A DNA stretch of 5,807 bases from an uncultured Eubacterium sp. (GCA_910584345.1 CAJTZX010000090.1:1-5807), one strand, 5' to 3'; shown: positions 1 to 5,655, counted from the stretch's first letter. Notes: generated by a model from the letters alone, not told the origin. Numbers and translations are program-made.

Positions 1-124
1 TCCGCTAAAAGCGCCCCTTGAACGTCCTTTCAGAGGATGTTCCGGCCGGCAAAACGACTCCGCCAGGCGCAAAGTCTGACTATGAAAAGCTTATGTTTAT
101 GACATTGCTCGTGAATAGTAACGA
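1..124. repeat. Left copy of a dispersed, modular palindromic repeat
   Basis: This gene-free stretch is assembled from repeat modules. Bases 1-18 resemble one arm of the hairpin at 5656-5692 (shared AAAA plus CGCCCCT), so the window probably starts inside such a hairpin. Bases 20-42 form a 9-bp stem with one G-U pair (GAACGTCCT, loop TTCAG, AGGATGTTC). CCGGCCGG at 42-49 is a perfect palindrome. Bases 51-76 match the reverse complement of 5782-5807 at 22 of 26 positions, including an unbroken TCCGCCAGG. After a gap of similar length, ATGACATTG (99-107) also recurs inverted at 5753-5761. CGTGAATAGTAAC (110-122) recurs as the complement of 5615-5627. What is seen is repeat homology; that it is a genome-wide family is inference. 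Confidence 0.7.
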
Positions 125-135
125 AATTTTAGGAT

Positions 136-184
136 AAACAGTATAAAACAGTTGACAACAGTTATATACTGTTATATACTGTTT
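136..184. promoter_or_regulatory. Phased operator array for the GntR/YtrA regulator
   Basis: Five pentamers lie exactly 10 bp apart: ACAGT at 138, 148 and 158, then ACTGT at 168 and 178. ACTGT is the reverse complement of ACAGT, so the first and last, and the second and fourth, are mirror related around position 160. The outer arms are a perfect 10-bp inverted repeat (AAACAGTATA 136-145, TATACTGTTT 175-184). Nested inside is AACAGT-N5-ACTGTT (157-173), a typical size for one GntR dimer. The 10-mer GTTATATACT is tandemly repeated at 161-180. Overlap with -35 and -10 implies autorepression. That the neighbouring regulator binds here is inference from position and symmetry. Confidence 0.75.
152..180 (+). 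promoter_or_regulatory. Sigma-70 type promoter of the GntR-ABC operon
   Basis: A perfect -35 hexamer TTGACA (152-157) is followed after a 17-base spacer by TATACT (175-180), five of six matches to TATAAT. Transcription should begin near 187, leaving an 18-base leader that is almost entirely the ribosome binding site AAGGAGGG (191-198), six bases before the ATG at 205. A second TATACT at 165-170 is too close to the -35 to serve as the -10. The operator array covers both hexamers, which points to repression by blocking polymerase. Confidence 0.85.
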
Positions 185-204
185 GTAACGAAGGAGGGAA
201 GCCA

Positions 205-585
205 ATGGATATTATTATCAGCAATTCTTCGATGCAGCCCATTTATGAACAGATTGTTTTACAAATAAAGGCAAAAATTATGAACGGAGAATTAAAAGAA
301 GAAACAATGCTCCCTTCAGTTCGTGCTTTAGCAAAAGAAATAAAAGTCAGTGCACTGACTGTAAAAAAGGCGTATGATGCGCTGGAAGAAGAAGGGTTCG
401 TGGTTACAGTGCATGGGAAAGGTAGTTTTATCACACTTGCGAACCAGGCGCTTATGCTGGAGGAGAAAAAGAAAGAGGTAGAAGCTGATTTGGAAATGGC
501 CATCCGAAAAGGCAGAAGTTGTGGGATGAGTGATGAGGAGCTCACACAGTTATTTCAGATTGTGCTGGAGGATGAAAGATGGTGA
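205..585 (+). CDS. GntR-family transcriptional regulator, YtrA subfamily
   Basis: This 126-residue DNA-binding protein probably represses the exporter operon it heads. Residues 10-75 form the GntR winged helix-turn-helix: QPIYEQIVLQIKAKI, then LPSVRALAKEIKVSALTVKK for the helix-turn-helix, and the wing EGFVVTVHGKGSFI. Only about 50 residues follow, mostly helical and charged (EEKKKEVEADLEMAIRKG). That short tail is the hallmark of the YtrA subfamily, which lacks the large ligand-binding domains of FadR or HutC types and usually controls adjacent ABC transporter genes. The start is fixed by AAGGAGGG six bases upstream. Its stop overlaps the ATPase start by 7 bp, so the two are co-transcribed and probably translationally coupled. 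The inducer cannot be deduced; relatives often respond to cell-envelope antibiotics. Confidence 0.93.
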   Translation: MDIIISNSSMQPIYEQIVLQIKAKIMNGELKEETMLPSVRALAKEIKVSALTVKKAYDALEEEGFVVTVHGKGSFITLANQALMLEEKKKEVEADLEMAIRKGRSCGMSDEELTQLFQIVLEDERW

Positions 586-1427
586 AATTAGACAACGTAC
601 AAAAACACTACAAAGATTTCAGACTGAAATGTTCTATGGAAGTTCAAAAAGGGGCGGTCACAGGACTGATTGGTAAAAATGGCGCCGGAAAGAGTACGGC
701 TTTTAAGCTCATTTTGGGACTGGTTTATCCAGACGCAGGCAGAGTCGAAGTGATGGGAAAGCCTGCAAATATGATAGACAGACAGGAAAAAGAAAAGATT
801 GGAGTTGTTCTGGCGGATTCGGGATTTAGCGGATATCTTAAGATTAAAGATATTGCTTCTGTACTGGCAGGCATGTATCAAAGCTTCCATAGGGATGATT
901 TTTTAAAGAAATGTACGCAGTTTCAGCTGCCGCTGGAAAAACAGATCAAGGAATTTTCAACCGGAATGAAACGCAAGCTGCAGGTATTGGCGGCGGTTTC
1001 TCATGAAGCGGATTTGCTGCTTTTGGATGAACCGACAGCAGGATTGGATGTGATTGCAAGAGACGAGCTGCTTGGCCTGTTGCGGGAATATATGGAACAG
1101 GAAGGACGTTCGATTCTGATTAGCTCGCATATTTCTGGAGATCTGGAAGGTTTTTGCGATGACCTTTATATGATTGACGACGGCAAGATCATACTGCATG
1201 AGGAAACGGATGTATTGCTGGGACAATATGCACTGTTAAAAATGACTGGGCACCAGTATGAGAATCTGGATAAAAAGTATGTACTGCGATACAGGAAAGA
1301 GCCTTTTGGAGTGAGCTGTCTGACAAATCAGAAGCAGTTTTATATGGAAAATTATCCGCAAATTACAGTTGAAAAAGGTAGCATTGACGAAGTAATTATG
1401 ATGATGGTACGAGGTGAGGGAAAATGA
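579..1427 (+). CDS. ABC transporter ATP-binding protein (exporter type)
   Basis: This 282-residue cytoplasmic ATPase would power the permease encoded next. Visible motifs in order are Walker A GKNGAGKST (32-40), a signature in the variant form FSTGMKRK (126-133) instead of LSGGQ, Walker B LLLLDEP (146-152), D-loop AGLD (154-157), and the switch histidine in SSH (182-184). The Q-loop region IGVVLADSGF (74-83) has no glutamine at the usual place, a deviation seen in this YtrB/ABC-2 class. Residues after about 215 form a C-terminal extension of unclear role. GGAGGA lies six bases before the ATG. The gene overlaps the regulator by 7 bp and the permease by 4 bp (ATGA), so subunit output is coupled. 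Length and motifs are complete. The substrate is unknown: a peptide, lipid or antibiotic is plausible but not shown. Confidence 0.93.
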   Translation: MVKLDNVQKHYKDFRLKCSMEVQKGAVTGLIGKNGAGKSTAFKLILGLVYPDAGRVEVMGKPANMIDRQEKEKIGVVLADSGFSGYLKIKDIASVLAGMYQSFHRDDFLKKCTQFQLPLEKQIKEFSTGMKRKLQVLAAVSHEADLLLLDEPTAGLDVIARDELLGLLREYMEQEGRSILISSHISGDLEGFCDDLYMIDDGKIILHEETDVLLGQYALLKMTGHQYENLDKKYVLRYRKEPFGVSCLTNQKQFYMENYPQITVEKGSIDEVIMMMVRGEGK

Positions 1428-2077
1428 AAGGACTGTTGATCAAAGACTTAAAACTTATCATGACTCAGAAGTTGCTTATTTTCATTGTAGGAGGAGTTAG
1501 TTGTTACCTGTTGGTGACAGGAAAAGCAGAGTTTGGAATGAGTTATATGGCGTTCATATTAGCTATACTTGTAATAAATACGATCAATTACGACGATCAT
1601 GACAACGGAATGAGCTTTTTGCTTACGTTTCCAATCAGTCGCAAGATTTATGTTATAGAGAAATATTTACTGGGAATGATACTGATAGCAGCAGCAATGG
1701 CAGCAGGAAGCGTGGTGCTTATAATAGTGTCATCGGCAAAATCGGTAGATTATGCACCGCAGGAATGGTTTGGCGCAGGAGTTGGTTCTTTGCTGTCGGC
1801 ATCGGTGTTTTTGTCGGGCAGCCTTCCGCTCCAGTTAAAATATGGAGCGGAGAAGGGTCGGATGGTGATGGCAACAGTGATTATTTGTGCCGGAGTGGCA
1901 GGCTATACCATACAGCAGGTTGTAAAGGCAGCTTCCATTGATGTATCTGCAGTCGTGGAGCCGTTTTTGCAGGCGGATGCAATAAAGGTGGCTGCGGCCG
2001 TATGCATTTTAGCTATTGGATTATTAGCATTATCTTATGTAATATCAGTTGCTATTATGAAAAAAAAGCAGTTTTGA
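1424..2077 (+). CDS. ABC-2 type permease, six predicted membrane helices
   Basis: This 217-residue integral membrane protein should be the channel half of the exporter, working as a dimer with two ATPase copies. Hydrophobic segments fall near residues 17-33, 38-54, 83-103, 117-134, 147-165 and 188-211. The N-terminus MKGLLIKDLKLI and the cytoplasmic loop FLLTFPISRKIYVIEKYLLG (about 65-84) are typical of small ABC-2 permeases that pair with YtrA regulators; that loop is where the ATPase is expected to dock. The basic C-terminal tail MKKKQF should be cytoplasmic. The start is supported by GAGGTGAGG just upstream and the ATGA overlap with the ATPase stop. It is the last gene of the operon. No T-rich terminator follows it before feoB arrives from the other strand. 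Substrate unknown. Confidence 0.88.
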   Translation: MKGLLIKDLKLIMTQKLLIFIVGGVSCYLLVTGKAEFGMSYMAFILAILVINTINYDDHDNGMSFLLTFPISRKIYVIEKYLLGMILIAAAMAAGSVVLIIVSSAKSVDYAPQEWFGAGVGSLLSASVFLSGSLPLQLKYGAEKGRMVMATVIICAGVAGYTIQQVVKAASIDVSAVVEPFLQADAIKVAAAVCILAIGLLALSYVISVAIMKKKQF

Positions 2078-2132
2078 TAGATGTCATCCTTGGATTCCTT
2101 TCTGCTTTCATGATAATTTATGGCAGGTGAGC

Positions 2133-2160
2133 GATCGGCTATAGAAACATCAGGCCGATC
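2133..2160. other. Inverted repeat across the feoB stop, convergent junction
   Basis: GATCGGC (2133-2139) and GCCGATC (2154-2160) can form a 7-bp stem with a 14-base loop. The stem contains the last codons and the stop of feoB and lies 55 bp after the permease stop. Neither strand has a T-run after the stem, so it is not a standard intrinsic terminator. It might slow polymerase or protect 3' ends of both converging transcripts. That role is inference. Confidence 0.4.
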
Positions 2161-4190
2161 TGATATACCAAAAAAGTAACGATCCATGCTACAGCAAGCT
2201 GAAATATTGTTACAAATGCTGTAAAACCCCAGCTTCCAGATTCTTTTTGTATCGTTGCCAAGGTGGCTGCACATGGCACATAAAGCAGGCAAAATACCAT
2301 CAGGCAGAATGCGTTAAGCGGGCCGAAGCCGATCTTTTGCAGCACAAGTGAAAAAGCGGCCATTCCAGACTCGGAGTTTGCATTTACAATGCCAAACAAT
2401 ACTGCGCAGCTGGATACGACGACTTCTTTTGCGGAAATACCGGCAATGAGCGCTACGGCAATCTGCCAGAATCCAAGGCCGACGGGTGCAAAGACCGGTA
2501 CGAGAAATTTTCCGATCATTGCGCCGAAGCCTTCCGACATATCCGGGGCATATCCATGCGGGCCGAAATTCAGCAGAATCCAAATTAGCAGTGTTGCAAG
2601 AAAGATCGTTGTACCTGCTTTTCCGAGATAATCTTTTACTTTATCCCATACATAAATACTGACAGTGCGTGCATCCGGCAGTTTATATTCTGGCAGTTCG
2701 ATCAGCAAATAGTTGGCGCTTTTTTTACGGTCTATCAGATGCAGAAGCAGTGATACAAAGATTGCTACTATAATACCAATCAAATACATGGAGTAGGCGG
2801 CAAGCATGGCATGTTTGCCGAAAAACATTTCTGAGAACAGAATATAAATCGTCAGACGGGCATTGCAGCTCATAAAAGGTGTGACGAGCATAACTTTATA
2901 ACGGTCTCGTTTGCTTTCCAGAGCGCGAGAGGCCATAATGGCCGGAACGGTGCAGCCAAAACCGAGCAGCATGGGGATAAATGCTTTGCCGGATAATCCA
3001 AGCCGGCTCATAAGCCCTTCCATAATATAGGCAACACGCGCCATATAACCGCTGTCTTCCAAAAAAGCAAGAGCCAGAAACAGAATAAAAATATTTGGCA
3101 GAAATGTAATGATTGTGCCAACGCCTCCGATCACGCCTTCTACTACGAGCGATTGTAATACGGTATGTGTGTGCATAGCTTCCAGAGCTTGTATCGTGAT
3201 GGAAGAAAGCCAGTCGATAGCTGTTTCAAAATAGCCCTTGATCCAGTCGCCGACAGTAAAGGTTAAGAAAAAGACAACTGCCATAATTCCTAGAAAAATA
3301 GGAATGCCCAAAATATGGTGTGTCAGCGCTCTATCCACACGTTCCGTAAATTGATCCTGTCTTTTTTTATGTAAAAGAACCTCGCTAATGATTTCTTCGA
3401 TAAAATCATATTTCTCATTGATAATTTGTGATTCATAATTTTTATCTAACACATCCGGCAGATCAAGGGGATATTTTTCGCAAACTTCAGTATCATGCTC
3501 TAGCAATTTGATTGCATGCCAGCGATAGTTGTCAATATGCGGGTATTTTTCTTGCAGAGCAAAGATCATCTGGTCAATTTTATCTTCTATTACATCAGAA
3601 TAAACCATGGCAAATTCTGCATGATGGTCATGGGCATGGTGGGCAGGATTTTTATGATGATGGATCAAACTGTCGGTGTCTGCCTGTCCTTTATGATGAG
3701 CGGCTGCGTGCAGCAGGGAATCCAGGCCAGTACGTTTTCTTGCAGATACTGGAATGACCGGGATGCCTAACATTTCCGGCAGACGGTGCAAATCAATCTC
3801 CATGCCTCGTTTTTCTACAATATCCATCATGTTAAGAGCCAGCACGACAGGCTTGCCAAGTTCTAATATCTGAAGAGTCAGATACAGGTTCCGCTCTAAA
3901 GAAGAAGCGTCTGCGACATTGATAATCACATCAACTTCATCACTTAAAATAAATTGTCTGGATACGGTTTCTTCCATCGTATAAGAGGTCAGACTGTAAG
4001 TACCGGGCAGATCTACCAGACGAATATTCAAATCGTGATCGCGGATAGCGCTTTCTACTTTTTCTACCGTAACGCCGGGCCAGTTGGCTACTTTTAAATT
4101 TGCACCAGTATAGGCGTTAAATAGTGTTGTTTTTCCACAGTTGGGATTACCGATAAATCCGATTGTTAAATTCTCTTTCAAGGAGTTCAC
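2139..4190 (-). CDS. feoB: Ferrous iron transporter FeoB
   Basis: FeoB imports Fe2+ through the cytoplasmic membrane, with a GTPase domain controlling the channel. The 683-residue protein has a full set of G motifs: G1 GNPNCGKT (14-21), G2 threonine in GVTVEK (39-44), G3 DLPG (60-63), G4 NMMD (120-123) and G5 SAR (149-151). A linker/GDI region at about 165-280 contains a histidine-rich stretch with 11 His among residues 161-190. The membrane part from about 290 has both conserved gate segments, GFGCTVPAI (410-418) and LLYVPCAATLA (635-645), the cysteines being conserved pore residues. The annotated start is GTG, overlapping the feoA stop as GTGA. The GAGGTG at 4193-4188 sits six bases before an in-frame TTG at 4181-4179, so the protein may begin there, three residues shorter. 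No feoC follows. Confidence 0.97.
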   Translation of the reverse strand: MNSLKENLTIGFIGNPNCGKTTLFNAYTGANLKVANWPGVTVEKVESAIRDHDLNIRLVDLPGTYSLTSYTMEETVSRQFILSDEVDVIINVADASSLERNLYLTLQILELGKPVVLALNMMDIVEKRGMEIDLHRLPEMLGIPVIPVSARKRTGLDSLLHAAAHHKGQADTDSLIHHHKNPAHHAHDHHAEFAMVYSDVIEDKIDQMIFALQEKYPHIDNYRWHAIKLLEHDTEVCEKYPLDLPDVLDKNYESQIINEKYDFIEEIISEVLLHKKRQDQFTERVDRALTHHILGIPIFLGIMAVVFFLTFTVGDWIKGYFETAIDWLSSITIQALEAMHTHTVLQSLVVEGVIGGVGTIITFLPNIFILFLALAFLEDSGYMARVAYIMEGLMSRLGLSGKAFIPMLLGFGCTVPAIMASRALESKRDRYKVMLVTPFMSCNARLTIYILFSEMFFGKHAMLAAYSMYLIGIIVAIFVSLLLHLIDRKKSANYLLIELPEYKLPDARTVSIYVWDKVKDYLGKAGTTIFLATLLIWILLNFGPHGYAPDMSEGFGAMIGKFLVPVFAPVGLGFWQIAVALIAGISAKEVVVSSCAVLFGIVNANSESGMAAFSLVLQKIGFGPLNAFCLMVFCLLYVPCAATLATIQKESGSWGFTAFVTIFQLAVAWIVTFLVYQIGLMFL

Positions 4191-4411
4191 CTCATTTCAC
4201 GTACCGTAATATTTTTAGTCATATTGTAACCAAGTGCAAACCGTGTACCGCGCAGTTTGATAATCATAATCCCCTTGCCTTTTCGGTTTAAAACAGATAT
4301 GACAGATTCTTTTGTCATTCCAAGAGCTTCCAGCCGCCGTTCCATTTGAGCAGGCAGGCGGATCTGTTCAACAATACAGCTTTGTCCCTTCTGGATATCT
4401 TTTAAAAGCAT
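4187..4411 (-). CDS. feoA: Ferrous iron transport accessory protein FeoA
   Basis: This 74-residue cytoplasmic protein has an SH3-like beta-barrel and supports FeoB, probably by contacting its cytosolic domain. The family pattern is clear: MLLKDIQKGQSCIVEQI, then RRLEALGMTKESVISVL, and the closing RGTRFALGYNMTKNITV. I place the start at 4411, not at the further-upstream in-frame ATG at 4438, because AGGAGG (4426-4421) lies nine bases before it and the length then matches the family norm of about 75. The longer version would add nine residues (MHIFRRLLY) with no ribosome binding site. The stop overlaps the feoB GTG, giving a two-gene operon. The promoter is 85-110 bp upstream. Confidence 0.95.
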   Translation of the reverse strand: MLLKDIQKGQSCIVEQIRLPAQMERRLEALGMTKESVISVLNRKGKGIMIIKLRGTRFALGYNMTKNITVREMR

Positions 4412-4420
4412 GTATAGTAA

Positions 4421-4426
4421 CCTCCT
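4421..4426 (-). promoter_or_regulatory. feoA ribosome binding site (decides the start)
   Basis: The minus strand reads AGGAGG, a full match to the anti-Shine-Dalgarno core, with a nine-base spacer to the ATG at 4411. The in-frame ATG at 4438 lies upstream of this site and so cannot use it. Confidence 0.9.
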
Positions 4427-4440
4427 AAATATATGCAAAT

Positions 4441-4485
4441 CAACATTACCGGCAGATAAATAAAGTTTTTATTGCCGATTTGTTG
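4441..4485 (-). promoter_or_regulatory. Stem-loop in the feoAB 5' leader
   Basis: The predicted leader (about 4489 to 4412) can fold into an interrupted hairpin. Nested pairs on the minus strand are CAACA/TGTTG (4485-4481 with 4445-4441), CGGC/GCCG (4477-4474 with 4453-4450) and AATAAA/TTTATT (4473-4468 with 4464-4459) around a three-base loop. One side has a five-base bulge between the last two stems. No T-run follows, so it is not a terminator. It ends 15 bases before the AGGAGG, and could affect mRNA stability or translation. It matches no riboswitch class I recognise. The pairing is seen; a function is inference. Confidence 0.45.
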
Positions 4486-4495
4486 CCATATTTAC

Positions 4496-4523
4496 ATTAT
4501 AGCGGTTTTGCTGAAATGTACAA
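4496..4523 (-). promoter_or_regulatory. Predicted feoAB promoter
   Basis: On the minus strand a perfect TATAAT (4501-4496) lies 16 bases after TTGTAC (4523-4518), a weak -35 that keeps the TTG. Transcription would start near 4489, about 78 bases before feoA. The direct repeat ATACTT at 4523-4528 and 4535-4540 (plus strand) touches the upstream edge and could bind a regulator. I see no clear Fur-type or DtxR-type palindrome. Confidence 0.6.
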
Positions 4524-4548
4524 TACTTATTTTGATACTTACCGTATG

Positions 4549-4594
4549 AATCCGGCGCTTTAGAAGTTATCTTGCAACGAAGCGCCGGATTTTT
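4549..4594 (+). terminator. Strong hairpin with T-run; no intact plus-strand gene before it
   Basis: AATCCGGCGCTT (4549-4560) pairs perfectly over 12 bp with AAGCGCCGGATT (4580-4591), with a 19-base loop. On the plus strand it is followed by T residues through 4594, the form of an intrinsic terminator. No plus-strand gene lies between the permease (2077) and this site. On the minus strand it follows the stop of the remnant at 4607, but there the tail is only TTCATA. It may be a bidirectional terminator of the decayed minus-strand gene that also shields the feo promoter from antisense reading. Confidence 0.7.
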
Positions 4595-4606
4595 GAATGT
4601 GTTGTA

Positions 4607-4771
4607 TTATGACAGACTTTTTAATTTGCGATTTACAGTTTGAAAATCATGAATGAGATGCTGGATATGTGCAGCTTGTTGAATTGTAAGGTCGTCAACT
4701 TCTAAGAAGATGCGTTCTCCTGCTTCTTCTAATTCCAAGAGATAATCTGTTGTGCAGCAAAAAGTATTTTG
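4607..4771 (-). pseudogene. C-terminal remnant of an unidentified protein
   Basis: On the minus strand 54 codons are open from just after a TAG (4774-4772) to a TAA (4609-4607). The translation looks like real protein from residue 9 on: TDYLLELEEAGERIFLEVDD (9-28) then LTIQQAAHIQHLIHDFQTVN (29-48), ending RKLKSLS. It is acidic, then amphipathic helical, with ordinary codons and no low-complexity bias. There is no ATG and no ribosome binding site, so this looks like the tail of a gene whose front has been lost or replaced. A strong hairpin lies 13 bases past the stop, as expected after a gene end. I do not recognise the family. Chance openness is possible at this length. Confidence 0.45.
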
Positions 4772-4923
4772 CTAAAGCAAGCGGTGCGATTGCAAAGAGT
4801 ACATTCAGTAAAATTAAGAGTGGAAATAAAGTGTATTCAAATGCAAAAGGCGAACTTATATACGCTATTGAATGCGCTCACTCACATTTGTACCTCTTTG
4901 TCATCGAGTTATTTATTCTGTAA
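4759..4923 (+). pseudogene. Possible plus-strand coding remnant, unidentified
   Basis: On the plus strand 54 codons are open up to TAA at 4921. The first part reads KKYFAKASGAIAKSTFSKIK then SGNKVYSNAKGELIYAIE, a lysine-rich protein-like sequence. After codon 40 or so (CAHSHLYLFVIELFIL) it becomes less convincing. There is no ATG and no ribosome binding site; only TTG at 4750 or CTG at 4747 lie upstream in frame. It overlaps the opposite-strand remnant by 13 bases, suggesting two broken genes joined at about 4760-4770. I do not recognise it, and it could be chance. Confidence 0.25.
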
Positions 4924-4932
4924 TTTTAAAAG

Positions 4933-4955
4933 GCGATACTATATTAAAGTATCGC
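4933..4955 (-). terminator. Intrinsic terminator of the Uma2-family gene
   Basis: GCGATACT (4933-4940) and AGTATCGC (4948-4955) form a perfect 8-bp stem with a seven-base loop. Read on the minus strand the stem is followed by CTTTTAAAATTA, a T-containing tail. It begins 18 bases after the stop of the gene at 4974, so it is well placed. On the plus strand the tail is TATAAATG, which is weaker. Confidence 0.7.
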
Positions 4956-4973
4956 TATAAATGTCTATTCTGG

Positions 4974-5531
4974 CTAGTAAATATTTTCGAATATATCCTT
5001 TAATTCCATTGTAATATGCGGGAATGCTCTTAAACTAAGTTGAATTTCTGCATTATAATGAGCATCGTCAGGATCATCTTCTAAAATATAATTTTGTTCC
5101 ATTGTATATTTTCCATCCTTTAAATAATATATTTCAACAGACCTCCCTTGTGGTGTAACAATCCAATATTCTTCCACACCTGCATTTTCATAGATATCTT
5201 TTTTTACTGTTTTATCTCTCTTAGCTGTAGATGGACTTAAAGTTTCTACAATGAATTTTGGAACACTATAATAAGATCCACCCTTTAATTGTGTTCTATC
5301 ACATACGATCATCACATCTGGACACAAATAATCATCATTTATATCAGGTTGATATTTAAAATCTAAATTTTCCATAAATACAAGACATAAACTATTTTTT
5401 AATCCACGTTTGACAATTTCGTATATATTTCCATTAATAATGCTATGTCGATATCCAGGAGCAGGAGACATATCATAAATAATACCATTTATTTTTTCAT
5501 CTCTCCAGTGTTCATTTGTTGCTATTGACAT
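4974..5531 (-). CDS. Uma2-family protein (PD-(D/E)XK nuclease-like fold)
   Basis: This 185-residue protein matches the Uma2/DUF820 family, which has a PD-(D/E)XK restriction-endonuclease-like fold and no settled cellular role. Family marks in order are EKINGIIYDMSPAPGYRHSI (12-31), CPDVMIV (70-76) with the metal-binding Asp72, FIVETLSPST (93-102) with Glu96, and KRDKTVKKDIYENAGVEEYW (104-123) with the basic residues. All expected active-site positions seem present, so it may be catalytically competent; length is normal. AAGGA lies nine bases before the ATG. It stands alone with its own terminator, is clearly richer in A and T than feoB, and lies between gene remnants and a repeat, all of which suggest acquisition by transfer. 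No cognate methylase or toxin partner is visible, so a restriction or defence role is not supported here. Confidence 0.88.
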   Translation of the reverse strand: MSIATNEHWRDEKINGIIYDMSPAPGYRHSIINGNIYEIVKRGLKNSLCLVFMENLDFKYQPDINDDYLCPDVMIVCDRTQLKGGSYYSVPKFIVETLSPSTAKRDKTVKKDIYENAGVEEYWIVTPQGRSVEIYYLKDGKYTMEQNYILEDDPDDAHYNAEIQLSLRAFPHITMELKDIFENIY

Positions 5532-5568
5532 AATTTCACATCCTTATTTTAAGTGTGCTTTTTGTAAA

Positions 5569-5597
5569 AAAATACTGCAAATGCATATACTTCGCAA
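5569..5597 (-). promoter_or_regulatory. Possible promoter of the Uma2-family gene
   Basis: On the minus strand TTGCGA (5597-5592) is followed after 17 bases by TATTTT (5574-5569). Each hexamer matches its consensus at four of six positions. The start would be near 5562, giving a leader of about 30 bases containing the AAGGA site. The region is AT-rich, so chance matches are likely. Confidence 0.35.
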
Positions 5598-5614
5598 TTA
5601 CCTTCTCAGCTATT

Positions 5615-5650
5615 GTTACTATTCACGGCCTGGGGGCCGCTCATAGTAAC
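5615..5650. repeat. Hairpin 1 of the right composite repeat
   Basis: GTTACTAT (5615-5622) pairs with ATAGTAAC (5643-5650). Inside, CGGCC (5626-5630) pairs with GGCCG (5635-5639) around TGGG. Read in reverse, the left arm contains CCGTGAATAGTAAC, the same core as CGTGAATAGTAAC at 110-122. No T-run follows on either strand, so it is a repeat module rather than a terminator. Confidence 0.8.
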
Positions 5651-5655
5651 GATTC

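Noticed and set aside
2314..2631. Open frames on both strands within feoB
   Set aside because: These are shadows of a clear FeoB coding frame, without starts or family features.
3512..3770. Two plus-strand open frames opposite feoB
   Set aside because: They are antisense to the histidine-rich linker and GTPase coding sequence; their Met-rich translation is the complement of His codons.
4412..4438. Longer FeoA starting at the ATG at 4438
   Set aside because: The AGGAGG at 4426-4421 would lie inside the reading frame, and the family length favours the start at 4411.
4441..4550. Fur or DtxR/IdeR operator before feoA
   Set aside because: I saw no 19-bp palindrome of either kind; only the ATACTT direct repeat, which matches neither.
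4769..4960. A 63-codon plus-strand open frame starting at TTG
   Set aside because: No ribosome binding site, it ends past the Uma2 terminator hairpin, and another frame of the same strand looks more protein-like.
5532..5620. An antitoxin or partner gene upstream of the Uma2 gene
   Set aside because: No open frame with a start and ribosome binding site is present between the Uma2 start and the repeat, so a two-gene defence module is not supported.
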